A DNA stretch of 40,555 nt. Source: Sphingopyxis sp. L1A2A. Its GTDB lineage: Bacteria > Pseudomonadota > Alphaproteobacteria > Sphingomonadales > Sphingomonadaceae. Where the stretch lies: positions 1 through 40,555 of the forward strand of contig NZ_SCOT01000026.1 of assembly GCF_005502465.1 (NCBI RefSeq). Direction: 5' to 3'. How positions within the stretch are numbered: position 1 is the stretch's first letter; each line of letters starts with the position of its first letter. The notes beneath the pieces are model-generated. The model did not search any database and had not been told where the DNA came from. It was given only the letters and a program-made list of their open reading frames with translations. The position numbers and the translations under genes were made by a program. Shown piece after piece: positions 8,680 through 19,017 of the stretch.

Positions 8680-9693
8680 TCAATAGGCGCGCGCGACGGC
8701 GAAGGCGACCGCCTCGGTCAGCGCCGCCTTCGCATGGCTGGCGCGGAAGCCGCCGATCGCATCGACCGCGCGCTGGCCATAGTGGCGCGCCCGCGCCAGC
8801 GTATCGTCGATCGTGCCATGCTGGCGCAGCAGGCGGGTGGCGTGGGCAAGATCTTCGTCCGACGTGCGGTGGCCGGTGATCGCGAGCTTCCAGAACTCGC
8901 GTTCTTCGGCGCTGCCACGCGCATAAGCGAGGATCACCGGCAGCGTGACCTTGCCATCGCGGAAATCGTCGCCGACCCCCTTGCCCATCGTTTCGGCATC
9001 CGAAACATAGTCGATCGCATCGTCGACCAGCTGGAACGCGATGCCCAGATTGCGGCCATAGGCGTCGAGCGCGGCCTCGGTCGCTTCGTCGCGTTCGGCG
9101 ACGACCGCGGCGATCTTGCACGCCGCGGCGAACAGCTCGGCGGTCTTGGCGTTGATGATCGCGAGATACTGGTCTTCGCTGGTTTCGATGCGGCGCTGCG
9201 CCGAGAGCTGGTTGACCTCGCCCTCGGCAATCACTGCCGAGGCGCGCGACAGGATCTTGAGAACTTTCAGCGATCCGTCCTCGACCATCACCTCGAACGC
9301 GCGGCTGAACAGGAAATCGCCGACCAGCACCGACGCACTGTTGCCCCAGATCAGGTTCGCGGTCTTGCGGCCGCGGCGCAGGTCCGACTTGTCGACGACA
9401 TCGTCGTGGAGCAGGGTCGCGGTGTGAATGAATTCGACCGCGGCCGCCAGTTTGCAGTGGCGGCGGCCCGGATAGTCGAGCAGCTGGCCGCACGCGAGGG
9501 TCAGCATCGGACGCATCCGCTTGCCGCCGCCGGCGATCAGGTGCCCGGCGAGTTCGGGGATCAACGGCACTTCGGATTGCATGCGGTCGAGAATGACCGA
9601 ATTTACCTCGTTCATGTCGGCGGCGACAAGCGCCATCATCGGGTCGAGCGAGGGGGGCCGTTCGCCGTAGAGCTGGTGGATTTCGGCAGTCAT
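8680..9693 (-). CDS. ispB: Long-chain polyprenyl diphosphate synthase
   Basis: A trans-isoprenyl diphosphate synthase of 337 residues that extends farnesyl diphosphate with isopentenyl units to make the ubiquinone side chain. GGGKRMRP near 55-62 binds substrate, the first Asp-rich motif DDVVD is at 97-101, and the second DDAID at 224-228. The residue five places before the first motif is Ala, which fits a long-chain product; decaprenyl is usual in this group, but exact chain length cannot be read here. I chose ATG 9693 (MTAEIHQLYG) because upstream in-frame sequence lacks homology and overlaps the divergent chorismate mutase promoter region. Confidence 0.92.
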   Translation of the reverse strand: MTAEIHQLYGERPPSLDPMMALVAADMNEVNSVILDRMQSEVPLIPELAGHLIAGGGKRMRPMLTLACGQLLDYPGRRHCKLAAAVEFIHTATLLHDDVVDKSDLRRGRKTANLIWGNSASVLVGDFLFSRAFEVMVEDGSLKVLKILSRASAVIAEGEVNQLSAQRRIETSEDQYLAIINAKTAELFAAACKIAAVVAERDEATEAALDAYGRNLGIAFQLVDDAIDYVSDAETMGKGVGDDFRDGKVTLPVILAYARGSAEEREFWKLAITGHRTSDEDLAHATRLLRQHGTIDDTLARARHYGQRAVDAIGGFRASHAKAALTEAVAFAVARAY

Positions 9694-9797
9694 GATGCGG
9701 CGAGCCTTGGCCGCGCGGCCGCGATTTTGCAACGACTTTCGGCTTGCTTTGGCCCCCCGCCCGGTGCCAAGCGTGCCGAGCATAAGAGGAGCCGCGC

Positions 9798-10076
9798 ATG
9801 GACGACCAGCTGAGCCGTTACCGCCAGAGCATCGACAATATCGACGCGGCACTCGTCTATATGCTGGCCGAGCGGTTCAAGGTGACCAAGGCGGTCGGCG
9901 AGCTGAAAGCCCGCGACGGGCTGCCGCCCGCCGATCCGGGCCGCGAGGAGCGGCAGATCGAGCGGCTGCGGTCGCTGGCGCGCGATGCCGATCTCGACCC
10001 CGAATTCAGCGAGAAATTCCTGCGCTTCATCATCGAAGAGGTGATCCGCCATCACCAGCAGGCCCGCGACGCCTGA
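9798..10076 (+). CDS. Chorismate mutase, AroQ type (first copy)
   Basis: A 92-residue all-helical AroQ-class chorismate mutase converting chorismate to prephenate for Phe and Tyr synthesis. The pattern IDNIDAALVYMLAERFKVTKAVGELKA matches helix 1 with its substrate-binding Arg and Lys. REERQIERL and FIIEEVIRHHQ follow in helices 2 and 3. It is transcribed divergently from the polyprenyl synthase, with about 100 bases between, and AGAGGAG precedes the ATG. A second AroQ-type gene is at 24975-25289. There is no fused dehydratase or dehydrogenase domain. Confidence 0.9.
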   Translation: MDDQLSRYRQSIDNIDAALVYMLAERFKVTKAVGELKARDGLPPADPGREERQIERLRSLARDADLDPEFSEKFLRFIIEEVIRHHQQARDA

Positions 10077-10130
10077 CGCGGGGCCGCGAGGCGGCGTAAC
10101 CTTTCGCCACGTGGCAGCGCATTGAAGATC

Positions 10131-10460
10131 ATGCGCTGGTTATTCGCCCTGCTCTCCGCTCTGCTGATGTCGATGCCATCCGTGGCGACGGCAGCAGGCG
10201 TACCGAGCGCCGCAGCGTGCCGGCATGAAGCGGCAGATGGGATGCGCGATTGCTGTCCCGACCATGATGCCACCTGCCGCGACGCCGCATGCATGGCCCG
10301 GTGCCTGGCGGCGGCAATGGCGAACCCGGCTGTCCCATCGATCGGGCACGAATGGCGGGCTGGCTCAGGCCGCCCGCCCGCCGCGTTGGCGCTGACCACT
10401 TGGCAGACGCCGCCGCCGACGCCGCCGCCGAACGTCAGCGCCCTTCTCGATCCACCATAA
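10131..10460 (+). CDS. Exported Cys-rich small protein, function unknown
   Basis: A 109-residue protein with a signal peptide (MRWLFALLSALLMSM, cleavage probably after TAA near residue 23). A Cys cluster follows in the order C-x10-CC-x6-C-x4-C-x3-C (CRHEAADGM, DCCPDHDATC, CMARC). The C-terminus is Pro-rich (PPPTPPP). It resembles in layout the small Cys-rich exported proteins found near copper-resistance genes, but I cannot assign a family. A TTG at 10122 is an alternative start; I prefer ATG 10131 because it begins a canonical signal sequence. It lies 54 bases after the chorismate mutase and 23 bases before a second Cys-rich gene. Metal binding is inferred from composition only. Confidence 0.65.
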   Translation: MRWLFALLSALLMSMPSVATAAGVPSAAACRHEAADGMRDCCPDHDATCRDAACMARCLAAAMANPAVPSIGHEWRAGSGRPPAALALTTWQTPPPTPPPNVSALLDPP

Positions 10461-10483
10461 GATTTGAACAAAGGATGATTGAA

Positions 10484-10615
10484 ATGAAGACGTTTATCAC
10501 AACGATTGCCGTGGCTCTGACCGCAATGTCCACATCGGCGATGGCCGCTGCACCAGCGGCGTTCGACGCCGCCTGTTGCGCGCTGGGCGTTTGCTGCGGC
10601 GGGCCTTGCTGCTAA
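10484..10615 (+). CDS. Exported Cys-pair mini-protein (43 residues)
   Basis: A very short gene with a clear signal peptide (MKTFITTIAVALTAMSTSAMA, cleavage after residue 21). The predicted mature peptide of about 22 residues ends in three Cys pairs, CCALGVCCGGPCC, so six of its last 13 residues are Cys. AAGGA at 10471-10475 sits 8 bases before ATG 10484; an in-frame ATG at 10475 overlaps that site and is less likely. A strong terminator follows 21 bases after the stop. Metal binding, redox work or a precursor peptide role are all possible. No maturation enzyme such as a DUF692/MNIO protein is nearby. Confidence 0.65.
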   Translation: MKTFITTIAVALTAMSTSAMAAAPAAFDAACCALGVCCGGPCC

Positions 10616-10636
10616 ACAAAGCAGGCTATGACGAGA

Positions 10637-10666
10637 GGGGTCGGACCAATGGTCCGGCCCCTTTTT
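10637..10666 (+). terminator. Intrinsic terminator after the Cys-rich pair
   Basis: An 11-bp stem (GGGGTCGGACC/GGTCCGGCCCC, one G-U pair) with a 3-base AAT loop is followed by five T. It ends the plus-strand Cys-rich gene pair. The histidine kinase gene converges from the other side and stops at 10678, but no T-run is present for the minus strand. Confidence 0.9.
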
Positions 10667-10677
10667 ACACGGTTTTC

Positions 10678-12084
10678 TTACCCTGCCGGTAGCCTGAGCC
10701 GCACCAGCAAGCCGCCCAGATCCTCGCTTTCCTCGAGCGCGATGCTGCCGCCATAGATTTCGGCGACGTCGCGGACGATCGCCAGGCCCAGCCCGGTTCC
10801 GGGCTTGCCGCTGTCGAGCCGCACGCCGCGATCGAAGATGCGGGTCCGGTCGGCGGGCGAAATCCCGGCGCCGTCGTCCTCGATCAGGATTTCGGCCATC
10901 GCGCCGTCGCGCTGGATGGTAACGAAGACGCTGCCGCCGCCATATTTGGCGGCATTTTCCAGCAAATTTCCGACCAGTTCGTCCAGGTCCTGGCGCTCGA
11001 CGCGCGCGATCAATTGCCGGTCGCCCGTGGCATCGAGCCGAGCATCGGGGTAGAGCAGCCCGACCGCGCGCGACACGCTGTCGACGCTGTCGCGGACGTT
11101 TGCGCGCGCCTGGGCAGCACCGCGGCGCCCGACCGCGCGCGCGCGCGCGAGGTGATGTTCGACCTGCCGCTGCATCGTCGCCGCCTCGCGCCGCACCGTG
11201 TCGGCGAGCGGCGAGATTTGGCTGGTCGCGCTGTTGAGCAACACGGTCAGCGGCGTTTTAAGCGCATGCGCCAGATTGCCCGCGTGCAGCCGGGCTTCCT
11301 CGGCCTGTTTCTCGTTGTGCGCGAGCAGCGCGTTGAGTTCGTCGACCATCGGCTGCACTTCCAGCGGCAACGGCGCATCGACGCGCCGGTTCTGCCCGCC
11401 GCGCATCGCCGCGATGGCGCGGCGGATATGGCGCAGCGGCCACAGCCCGTAAAAGGTCTGGAGCGCCGCGAGGATGATGAGGCCGAGGCCGAGCAGCGCC
11501 AAGCTGGGGATCAGCGTCGCGCGGACCGCGCCGACCTGCGCGTCGAGCGCGACGCGCGATTGCGCGATCTGGTACCGCCAGCTGACCTTGCTGCCCGGCA
11601 GGATGACATTGCGTTCAAGCACCCGCAGTTCTTCGTCGGGAAACTGGTTGCTGTCATAGGTGTGGATCTGGTCGTCGATGTGCGGGGTTGGCGCCTTCAG
11701 CGAGCGTTCCCACAGCGAGCGCGAGCGATAAGGTTCCTGCTCGCCGCCGCTGATCTGCCAGTACAAGCCGCTATAGGGTTCGAGGAACCGCTGATCGCCG
11801 AGCGGTTCGACCAACCGCACCTCGCCATCGGGGCCGATTTCCGACGAACGGATCATCGCGATCAGCACATATTCCAGGCTGGAATCGAAATTGCGGGTGA
11901 TCGCCCCGGTCAGCACGCGGTCGAGCGCGAAGCCGCCGCCGATCAGCAGCACCGAAATCCACAGCGCCGCGATCGCGATCATCCGCCGCGCGAGCGAGCC
12001 GGTGATGCGGCTGGGCGGCACTGCCGGTTTTGCCGCCGCGTCCGGGTCGGTCACGAGCGCCGGGGCGACGTCGGCCTCCGCCAT
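10678..12084 (-). CDS. PhoQ-like sensor histidine kinase
   Basis: A 468-residue membrane histidine kinase. A cytoplasmic Pro-rich lead is followed by TM1 at about 34-53, a periplasmic sensor domain (about 54-188), TM2 at about 190-212, a HAMP-like linker and the H-box NLAHALKTPL with phospho-accepting His273. An HATPase domain follows, with N-box NLLENAAKYG, G1 DDGAGI and G2 GTGLGLAI. The H-box wording NLAHALKTPL is typical of PhoQ-type kinases. It follows the response regulator gene with 3 bases between. The sensed signal (divalent cations, envelope stress or other) cannot be read from the sequence. Confidence 0.9.
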   Translation of the reverse strand: MAEADVAPALVTDPDAAAKPAVPPSRITGSLARRMIAIAALWISVLLIGGGFALDRVLTGAITRNFDSSLEYVLIAMIRSSEIGPDGEVRLVEPLGDQRFLEPYSGLYWQISGGEQEPYRSRSLWERSLKAPTPHIDDQIHTYDSNQFPDEELRVLERNVILPGSKVSWRYQIAQSRVALDAQVGAVRATLIPSLALLGLGLIILAALQTFYGLWPLRHIRRAIAAMRGGQNRRVDAPLPLEVQPMVDELNALLAHNEKQAEEARLHAGNLAHALKTPLTVLLNSATSQISPLADTVRREAATMQRQVEHHLARARAVGRRGAAQARANVRDSVDSVSRAVGLLYPDARLDATGDRQLIARVERQDLDELVGNLLENAAKYGGGSVFVTIQRDGAMAEILIEDDGAGISPADRTRIFDRGVRLDSGKPGTGLGLAIVRDVAEIYGGSIALEESEDLGGLLVRLRLPAG

Positions 12085-12087
12085 GAC

Positions 12088-12750
12088 TTATTGCGGATCG
12101 TCGAGCTGGTAGCCGAGACCGCGGATCGTCGTGATGATGTCGGCGCCCAGCTTTTTGCGGATGCGGGTCACGAACACCTCGATCGTATTCGAATCGCGAT
12201 CGAAATCCTGATCATAGATATGTTCGATCAATTCGGTGCGCGACACCACCTTGCCCTTGTGATGGAGCAGGTAGGACAGCAGCTTATATTCCTGCGCGGT
12301 CAGTTTCACCGCTTCGCCGGCCAGCGTGACCCGGCCCGAGCGGGTATCAAGCCGCACCTGCCCAGCGATCAGTTCGCTCGACGCATTCCCCGCGGCGCGG
12401 CGGATGAGCGCGCGCAGACGGGCGATCAACTCTTCGGTCTGGAACGGCTTGGCCAGATAGTCGTCAGCGCCGGCGTCGAGCCCCGCGACTTTGTCGGACC
12501 AGCTATCGCGCGCGGTCAGCACCAGCACCGGGAAATTGCGCTTTTCGCGGCGCCAGCGGTCGAGGACGGTCAGCCCGTCAATCTCGGGCAGCCCGAGGTC
12601 GAGGATCGCGGCGTCATAATTTTCGGTTGAGCCGAGGAAGTGCCCGTCCTCGCCATCGGTCGCGAGATCGACGGCATAGCCGGTCCCTTCCAGCGTGGCC
12701 TTCAACTGCGGCCCCAGCGTGGGTTCGTCTTCGACAATCAGGATCCGCAT
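12088..12750 (-). CDS. OmpR/PhoP-type response regulator
   Basis: A 220-residue DNA-binding response regulator. The receiver domain has acidic residues ED at 7-8, phospho-acceptor Asp51 (AAILDLGLP), Thr in LVLTARD and Lys in DYLAKPF. The C-terminal winged helix has the OmpR-type KLTAQEYKLLSYLLHHKG and VTRIRKKLGAD blocks. It is cognate to the adjacent PhoQ-like kinase by position. A perfect 9-bp inverted repeat at 12821-12845, 71 bases upstream of its start, is a candidate self-regulation site. Confidence 0.92.
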   Translation of the reverse strand: MRILIVEDEPTLGPQLKATLEGTGYAVDLATDGEDGHFLGSTENYDAAILDLGLPEIDGLTVLDRWRREKRNFPVLVLTARDSWSDKVAGLDAGADDYLAKPFQTEELIARLRALIRRAAGNASSELIAGQVRLDTRSGRVTLAGEAVKLTAQEYKLLSYLLHHKGKVVSRTELIEHIYDQDFDRDSNTIEVFVTRIRKKLGADIITTIRGLGYQLDDPQ

Positions 12751-12820
12751 TCAGACGCCTTTCATTGGCAGACCGGACAGGGCCGGTCGCATATTTTGAC
12801 TGTGTATCAAGTCCGAACGA

Positions 12821-12845
12821 TCATCGCAAAATGTCGTTGCGATGA
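12821..12845. promoter_or_regulatory. Perfect 9-bp inverted repeat upstream of the regulator
   Basis: TCATCGCAA at 12821-12829 and TTGCGATGA at 12837-12845 are exact inverted copies separated by 7 bases. They lie in the 127-base gap between the PepSY gene and the response regulator. No T-run follows on the minus strand, so this looks more like a protein-binding site than a terminator. Which protein binds is unknown; PhoP-type regulators usually bind direct repeats, so this may be a different factor. Confidence 0.5.
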
Positions 12846-12877
12846 ATCGTCGGCGCCAGAATCGGTAGCAGGTGATG

Positions 12878-13186
12878 TCAGGGTTTGCGGCCGACGATCC
12901 GGCCGGTGCGGGCATCGACATAGACGACGACGACCTGACTGCCGTCCATGAACTTCAAGGCATAGATCATTCGGCCCGCATCAAACTGCGGCCCGCCCAG
13001 ATAGGTCATGCTGCTGTAGGGCGCGCGCGAACGAACGTCGGCGATCAGGCGGTTGAGCGGCACGACCTGTCCCTGCGCCGCCGCGTCGCGCATATTATCC
13101 TGGTCGCGATCGTTACGCGCGGCGGCAGGCATGCCCGCAGTGAGCAGCAGGGCCGAGAGGATGGAGAGGGTCAATGTGCGGATCAT
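12878..13186 (-). CDS. Exported PepSY-domain protein
   Basis: A 102-residue protein with a signal peptide (TLTLSILSALLLTAGMPAAA, cleavage near residue 23) and a PepSY-like domain. The domain is seen as VPLNRLIADVR, DAGRMIYALKFMDG and VVVYVDARTGRIVG. PepSY proteins bind or inhibit peptidases or sense periplasmic ligands. It lies directly upstream of the PhoP/PhoQ-like pair on the same strand, a common arrangement in which the small protein is a target or modulator of the system. A 127-base gap suggests that the regulator may have its own promoter. Confidence 0.8.
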   Translation of the reverse strand: MIRTLTLSILSALLLTAGMPAAARNDRDQDNMRDAAAQGQVVPLNRLIADVRSRAPYSSMTYLGGPQFDAGRMIYALKFMDGSQVVVVYVDARTGRIVGRKP

Positions 13187-13273
13187 GGCCGTTTCTCTAA
13201 TGCAAAGGCATTGAATAGGCGATGAATGACCCCGTCAGCCCCCGTTTTGGTTCGGGATCCACCGCCTGGGTCA

Positions 13274-13348
13274 TGGTGGGCGCGGCAGGGATTGAACCTG
13301 CGACCCCACCCGTGTGAAGGGTGTGCTCTACCACTGAGCTACGCGCCC
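13274..13348 (-). tRNA. tRNA-Val (anticodon CAC)
   Basis: The minus strand folds into a cloverleaf. The acceptor GGGCGCG pairs with CGCGCCC. The D arm is GCTCAGTGGTAGAGC. The anticodon stem CACCC/GGGTG encloses the loop TTCACAC, giving anticodon CAC for GUG codons. The T arm is GCAGG-TTCAATC-CCTGC. The discriminator A and an encoded CCA are present at the 3' end. It lies between the PepSY gene and hupB. Confidence 0.95.
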
Positions 13349-13452
13349 GTCCGGGTCCGACCGAGTGGCCGACGCCCGAAAGCCGGACGTCCATAGCCGC
13401 TGCACCGATGATTGCAACGGCGATTTCGCCGAAACACCGCGCCGATGCAAAT

Positions 13453-13478
13453 CAGGCCGCAGCTTGCGCTGCGGCCTG
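13453..13478 (-). terminator. Hairpin terminator after hupB
   Basis: A perfect 11-bp stem (CAGGCCGCAGC/GCTGCGGCCTG) closes a 4-base loop, 29 bases past the hupB stop on the minus strand. Only a weak T tract (ATTTGC) follows, so termination is likely but may be incomplete. Confidence 0.6.
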
Positions 13479-13506
13479 AAATATTCTTACCCAAAGGGCT
13501 GACCAA

Positions 13507-13779
13507 TCAGTTGACCGCGTCCTTGAGCGCCTTGCCGGCCTTGAACTTGGGCTGGTTCGACGCCGCGATGGTCATCGTTTCACCGGTGCGCGGGTTGCGG
13601 CCGGTCGATGCCTTGCGCTTGCTGACTGCGAACGTACCGAAACCAACGAGACGAACTTCGCCGCCCTTTTTCAGCGAACCCGTGATCGCTTCGAAAACGG
13701 CTTCGACGGCTTTGCTCGCGTCACCCTTGGTCAGGCCGCTCGAGTCAGCGACGGCGGCGATCAGGTCTTGTTTGTTCAT
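13507..13779 (-). CDS. hupB: HU family DNA-binding protein
   Basis: A 90-residue nucleoid protein that binds and bends DNA as a dimer. The HU signature GFGTFAVSKRKASTGRNPRTGE, cut by family convention into the GFGTF turn and the RNPRTGE beta-arm tip, spans about residues 47-68. The N-terminal MNKQDLIAAVA dimer helix is intact. The length is exactly that of HU-beta. It lies downstream of lon on the same strand, an order shared with many proteobacteria, with 168 bases between and its own hairpin terminator. Confidence 0.96.
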   Translation of the reverse strand: MNKQDLIAAVADSSGLTKGDASKAVEAVFEAITGSLKKGGEVRLVGFGTFAVSKRKASTGRNPRTGETMTIAASNQPKFKAGKALKDAVN

Positions 13780-13947
13780 GCCTAAGGAACCCCTGCTTAT
13801 GGTTGATTGAATGATTCATGGCCGTGCCATGGGGCGTCACTAACGCCGTTTCGTCCCTTGTTGTCAAAGCAAAAAAGGACGAAAACCGCCGTTAAACGAC
13901 GATTTTGCGACGAAAAGCAGACTCGTAAGACAGCAAAACGATCAGGG

Positions 13948-16344
<2,397 letters not shown>

Positions 16345-16468
16345 TACGGCTCCTGGACGAGCGTCACGACCGGACGCACCGCCCTTCTTATAGGGTGATC
16401 ATCGCTAATATGGCGTAACTTCGCACGCATTCAATGTCGCTGCCGTGAACAGCGGGGGCAAAGCCGGC

Positions 16469-16804
16469 TCAAAACGGCAGCTTGAAGCCCGGCGGCAGCG
16501 GCAGACCGCTTGTCATCTTGCCCATTTCTTCGTTGCTGACCCGGTCCGCCTTTTCGCGCGCGTCATTGAACGCCGCGGCGAGCAGATCTTCGAGCATTTG
16601 CTTGTCGGCAGGGACAATCAGACTGTCGTCGATGTTGATCGCCTTGATCCGGCCCTTGGCGCTGGCCAATATCCGCACCAGACCGCCGCCCGAAACGCCC
16701 TCGACCTCGACGCTGTCGAGCTTCGCCTGCGCCTCCTGCATCTGCGCCTGCACCGTGGCGGCCGCTTCCTGCGCCGCCTTCATCATCTCTTCGATCGATT
16801 TCAT
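16469..16804 (-). CDS. YbaB/EbfC nucleoid-associated protein
   Basis: A 111-residue dimeric DNA-binding protein of the YbaB/EbfC family. The start MKSIEEMMKAAQEAAATVQ is an amphipathic helix. VEVEGVSGGGLVRI and the middle strand KGRIKAINIDDSLI are conserved, and the tail ends LPPGFKLPF. It overlaps the dnaX stop by 4 bases (ATGA), the classic dnaX-ybaB coupling, in which recR often follows; recR is not here. Confidence 0.93.
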   Translation of the reverse strand: MKSIEEMMKAAQEAAATVQAQMQEAQAKLDSVEVEGVSGGGLVRILASAKGRIKAINIDDSLIVPADKQMLEDLLAAAFNDAREKADRVSNEEMGKMTSGLPLPPGFKLPF

Positions 16805-18498
16805 GGATTGGACTTATGGCGATTGTCGGCGGGGTCTTCAAGTTTCGCGTCGGGAAAAGCGGCCAATGCGGCTTTCACCACCGGCAAAGCCCGGATTCGC
16901 GCGTCATTGTCGGCGACCGTCGCGGCGCGGACTTCGCCCAGGCTGGGCCGTGCTTCGCCTTCGCCGCCCCGGACATGCCAGCGGCTGCCGGTGGCAGCGA
17001 ACAGCGCGTCGCCCAAGTCGCGCTCGAACGCGGCGGACAGCGCCGCAGCCGGGGAAAAGACAAGATGGCCCGGTTCGAGTTCGACGATCCGCAGATGATC
17101 ATGGACATCGACCGCCAGCCGATGGTTGCCGCTGCTTTCGAGCAGTTGGTGGATCTGTGCGATCGTCAGCGACGTCGCGGGCGTTTCCGCCACCGCAGCA
17201 GCCGGGGCGGCGGCGGCGGGCTCCTTGCTCGCCCCTGCAGCGGGCACCGCGAGCGGCATTGTCGGCAATCGCCCCGATTCCAGGATTTTCGCCAGTTCGC
17301 CGGGGTCGGGCATCGATGCGGCGTAAATGACCCGCAGCAACAGCATCTCCAGATGCTCGAGCGGATTGTTCGCGCGCAGCACCTCGTCATGCCCCTTGAG
17401 CAGCAATTGCCACAGCCGATTGAGGGGCGCGAAGCCGAGCTTCTGCGTCCAGTCGACGATCCGCTCGCGGTCGGCCTGCGCCAGCGCGGGATCCTCATGG
17501 CGCGAGACCTTGGCCAGCGTGATCGCGTGGGTCAGGTCCATCAGCCCGCGCACCATCGCCACCGGCTCGATGCCCAGCGCATATTGGCCACGCGCGAGGT
17601 CGATCGCGCCGCCGGCATCCCCTTCCAAAATCGTTGCCATGAGGTTGGCGATCGACGAGCGGTCCGACAGGCCGAGCATCACGCGCACCTGGTCGGCGCT
17701 CACCTTGCCCCCGCCGTCCAGATCGGCATGTGCGATAGCCTGGTCGAGGATCGACAGCCCGTCGCGCACCGATCCCTCGGCCGCGTTGGCGATCAGCCAG
17801 ATCGCCGGCGCCTCGGCTTCGACGCCTTCCTTTTGCAGAATCGCGCTGAAATGCGCGAACAGCATGTCGGGGGTGATGCGGCGCAGATCGAACCGCTGGC
17901 AGCGCGACAGCACGGTCACCGGCACCTTGTTGACCTCGGTCGTCGCGAACAGGAATTTGACGTGCGGCGGCGGCTCTTCGAGCGTTTTCAGGAGCGCATT
18001 GAAGGCATTACGCGACAACATGTGGACTTCGTCGATGATGTAGATCTTGTAACGCGCCGACACCGCGGCATAGCGCACCGCCTCGATAATCTCGCGCACA
18101 TCGTCGACGCCGGTGTTCGATGCGGCGTCCATTTCGATGACGTCGATATGGCGGCCCTCGGTGATCGCGCGGCACGGTTCGCATACCCCGCACGGATCGA
18201 TCGTCGGCCCGCCCTGCCCGTCGGGTCCGATGCAGTTCAGCGCTTTCGCGATCAGGCGCGCGGTCGACGTCTTGCCGACCCCGCGCACCCCGGTCATCAG
18301 AAACGCGTGCGCCAGCCGATCGCGCGCGATCGCATTGCCCAGCGTGCGGACCATCGCATCCTGACCGATCAGTTCGGCAAAGGTTTGCGGGCGATATTTG
18401 CGCGCGAGGACGCGGTACGGGCCGGATGACGCCTGCGGCTTCACCTCGGGCAGGTCCATTCCCAGCATCGGGGGTTCGTCGTCGGCGGAATCGCTCAT
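16801..18498 (-). CDS. dnaX: DNA polymerase III subunit gamma/tau
   Basis: The 565-residue clamp-loader ATPase opens the beta clamp and, as tau, tethers core polymerases. It begins with an acidic lead, then YRVLARKYRPQTFAELIGQ. Walker A GVRGVGKT lies at 70-77, the zinc ligands are Cys89, Cys103, Cys106 and Cys109, and Walker B is IYIIDEVHML followed by the sensor-1 region. An Ala/Pro-rich linker (about 410-440) leads to the tau C-terminal domain. I found no A-rich slippery site like that of E. coli dnaX, so a separate gamma form is not evident. The SRP RNA gene lies just upstream on the same strand. Confidence 0.95.
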   Translation of the reverse strand: MSDSADDEPPMLGMDLPEVKPQASSGPYRVLARKYRPQTFAELIGQDAMVRTLGNAIARDRLAHAFLMTGVRGVGKTSTARLIAKALNCIGPDGQGGPTIDPCGVCEPCRAITEGRHIDVIEMDAASNTGVDDVREIIEAVRYAAVSARYKIYIIDEVHMLSRNAFNALLKTLEEPPPHVKFLFATTEVNKVPVTVLSRCQRFDLRRITPDMLFAHFSAILQKEGVEAEAPAIWLIANAAEGSVRDGLSILDQAIAHADLDGGGKVSADQVRVMLGLSDRSSIANLMATILEGDAGGAIDLARGQYALGIEPVAMVRGLMDLTHAITLAKVSRHEDPALAQADRERIVDWTQKLGFAPLNRLWQLLLKGHDEVLRANNPLEHLEMLLLRVIYAASMPDPGELAKILESGRLPTMPLAVPAAGASKEPAAAAPAAAVAETPATSLTIAQIHQLLESSGNHRLAVDVHDHLRIVELEPGHLVFSPAAALSAAFERDLGDALFAATGSRWHVRGGEGEARPSLGEVRAATVADNDARIRALPVVKAALAAFPDAKLEDPADNRHKSNP

Positions 18499-18548
18499 GG
18501 CATCGTCTTAGGGACGGCGCGCGATCTTGTCGAAGGGGGAAATTGGGT

Positions 18549-18637
18549 GGGAGCCGGAACGACCCGCGGCGAATTCGTTGCGGCTGCTTCCTTCCGGACC
18601 TGACCGGGTTGGCGAAGACCACGTCCGCCCGACTCCC
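18549..18637 (-). ncRNA. ffs: Signal recognition particle RNA (4.5S type)
   Basis: The minus strand carries the universal SRP RNA tip: GGTCAGGTCCGGAAGGAAG followed by CAGCC, the asymmetric-loop and GGAA tetraloop region bound by Ffh. The flanks pair over a long hairpin from GGGAGTCGG at the 5' end to GGCTCCC at the 3' end. The size of about 90-95 nt fits the short bacterial form lacking the Alu domain. The exact ends are uncertain by a few bases. It lies between the ferredoxin gene and dnaX. Confidence 0.95.
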
Positions 18638-18681
18638 GCGGCGCATATGGCGGGGAGATCAGCGAATTGCAAGCGTTGCGC

Positions 18682-19017
18682 TCAGCGCGGCCCCTGCATG
18701 TTGCGGCTTTCGCCCGGGATATGCACGGTCAGCCCGTCCATCGCCTCGGTTAGCAAAATCTGGCACGCGAGGCGGCTGGTGCGGCGCACGCCGGCGGCGA
18801 GGTCGAGCATATCCTCTTCCATCTCGCTCGCCGGCGGCAGGCGGTCGAAATCCTCTTTGGCGACAATGACGTGGCATGTCGAACAGGCCATCTGGCCCTC
18901 GCACGTCCCTTCGAGCGGCATCATGTGCGCCTGCGCGACGTCGAGCAGGATGCTGCCCGGTTCCGTTTCGGCCTCGGTGCGCCCTTTGCCATCGGTGTGG
19001 ATGAAGGTGACGCGCAT
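18682..19017 (-). CDS. 2Fe-2S ferredoxin (adrenodoxin/ISC type)
   Basis: A 111-residue electron carrier with cluster ligands Cys39, Cys45, Cys48 and Cys85 (CEGQMACSTC and RLACQ), the C-x5-C-x2-C-x36-C spacing of vertebrate-type and ISC ferredoxins. It probably gives electrons for Fe-S cluster assembly or to P450-type enzymes. The start overlaps the cysteine desulfurase stop by 1 base (TGATG), so the two are one operon, which supports a cluster-assembly role. The ATG at 19017 begins the conserved MRVTFIHTDG. Confidence 0.92.
   Translation of the reverse strand: MRVTFIHTDGKGRTEAETEPGSILLDVAQAHMMPLEGTCEGQMACSTCHVIVAKEDFDRLPPASEMEEDMLDLAAGVRRTSRLACQILLTEAMDGLTVHIPGESRNMQGPR

Noticed and set aside
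8672..9799. A longer form of the DUF1801 protein (505 codons)
   Set aside because: The added part is the shadow of the polyprenyl synthase in another frame.
13797..13947. Possible terminator with a T-run after lon
   Set aside because: A run of six T exists on the minus strand near 13875-13880, but I could not find a convincing stem before it.
16801..18498. Programmed frameshift in dnaX
   Set aside because: I saw no A-rich slippery heptamer followed by a hairpin; a single tau-length product is the simpler reading.
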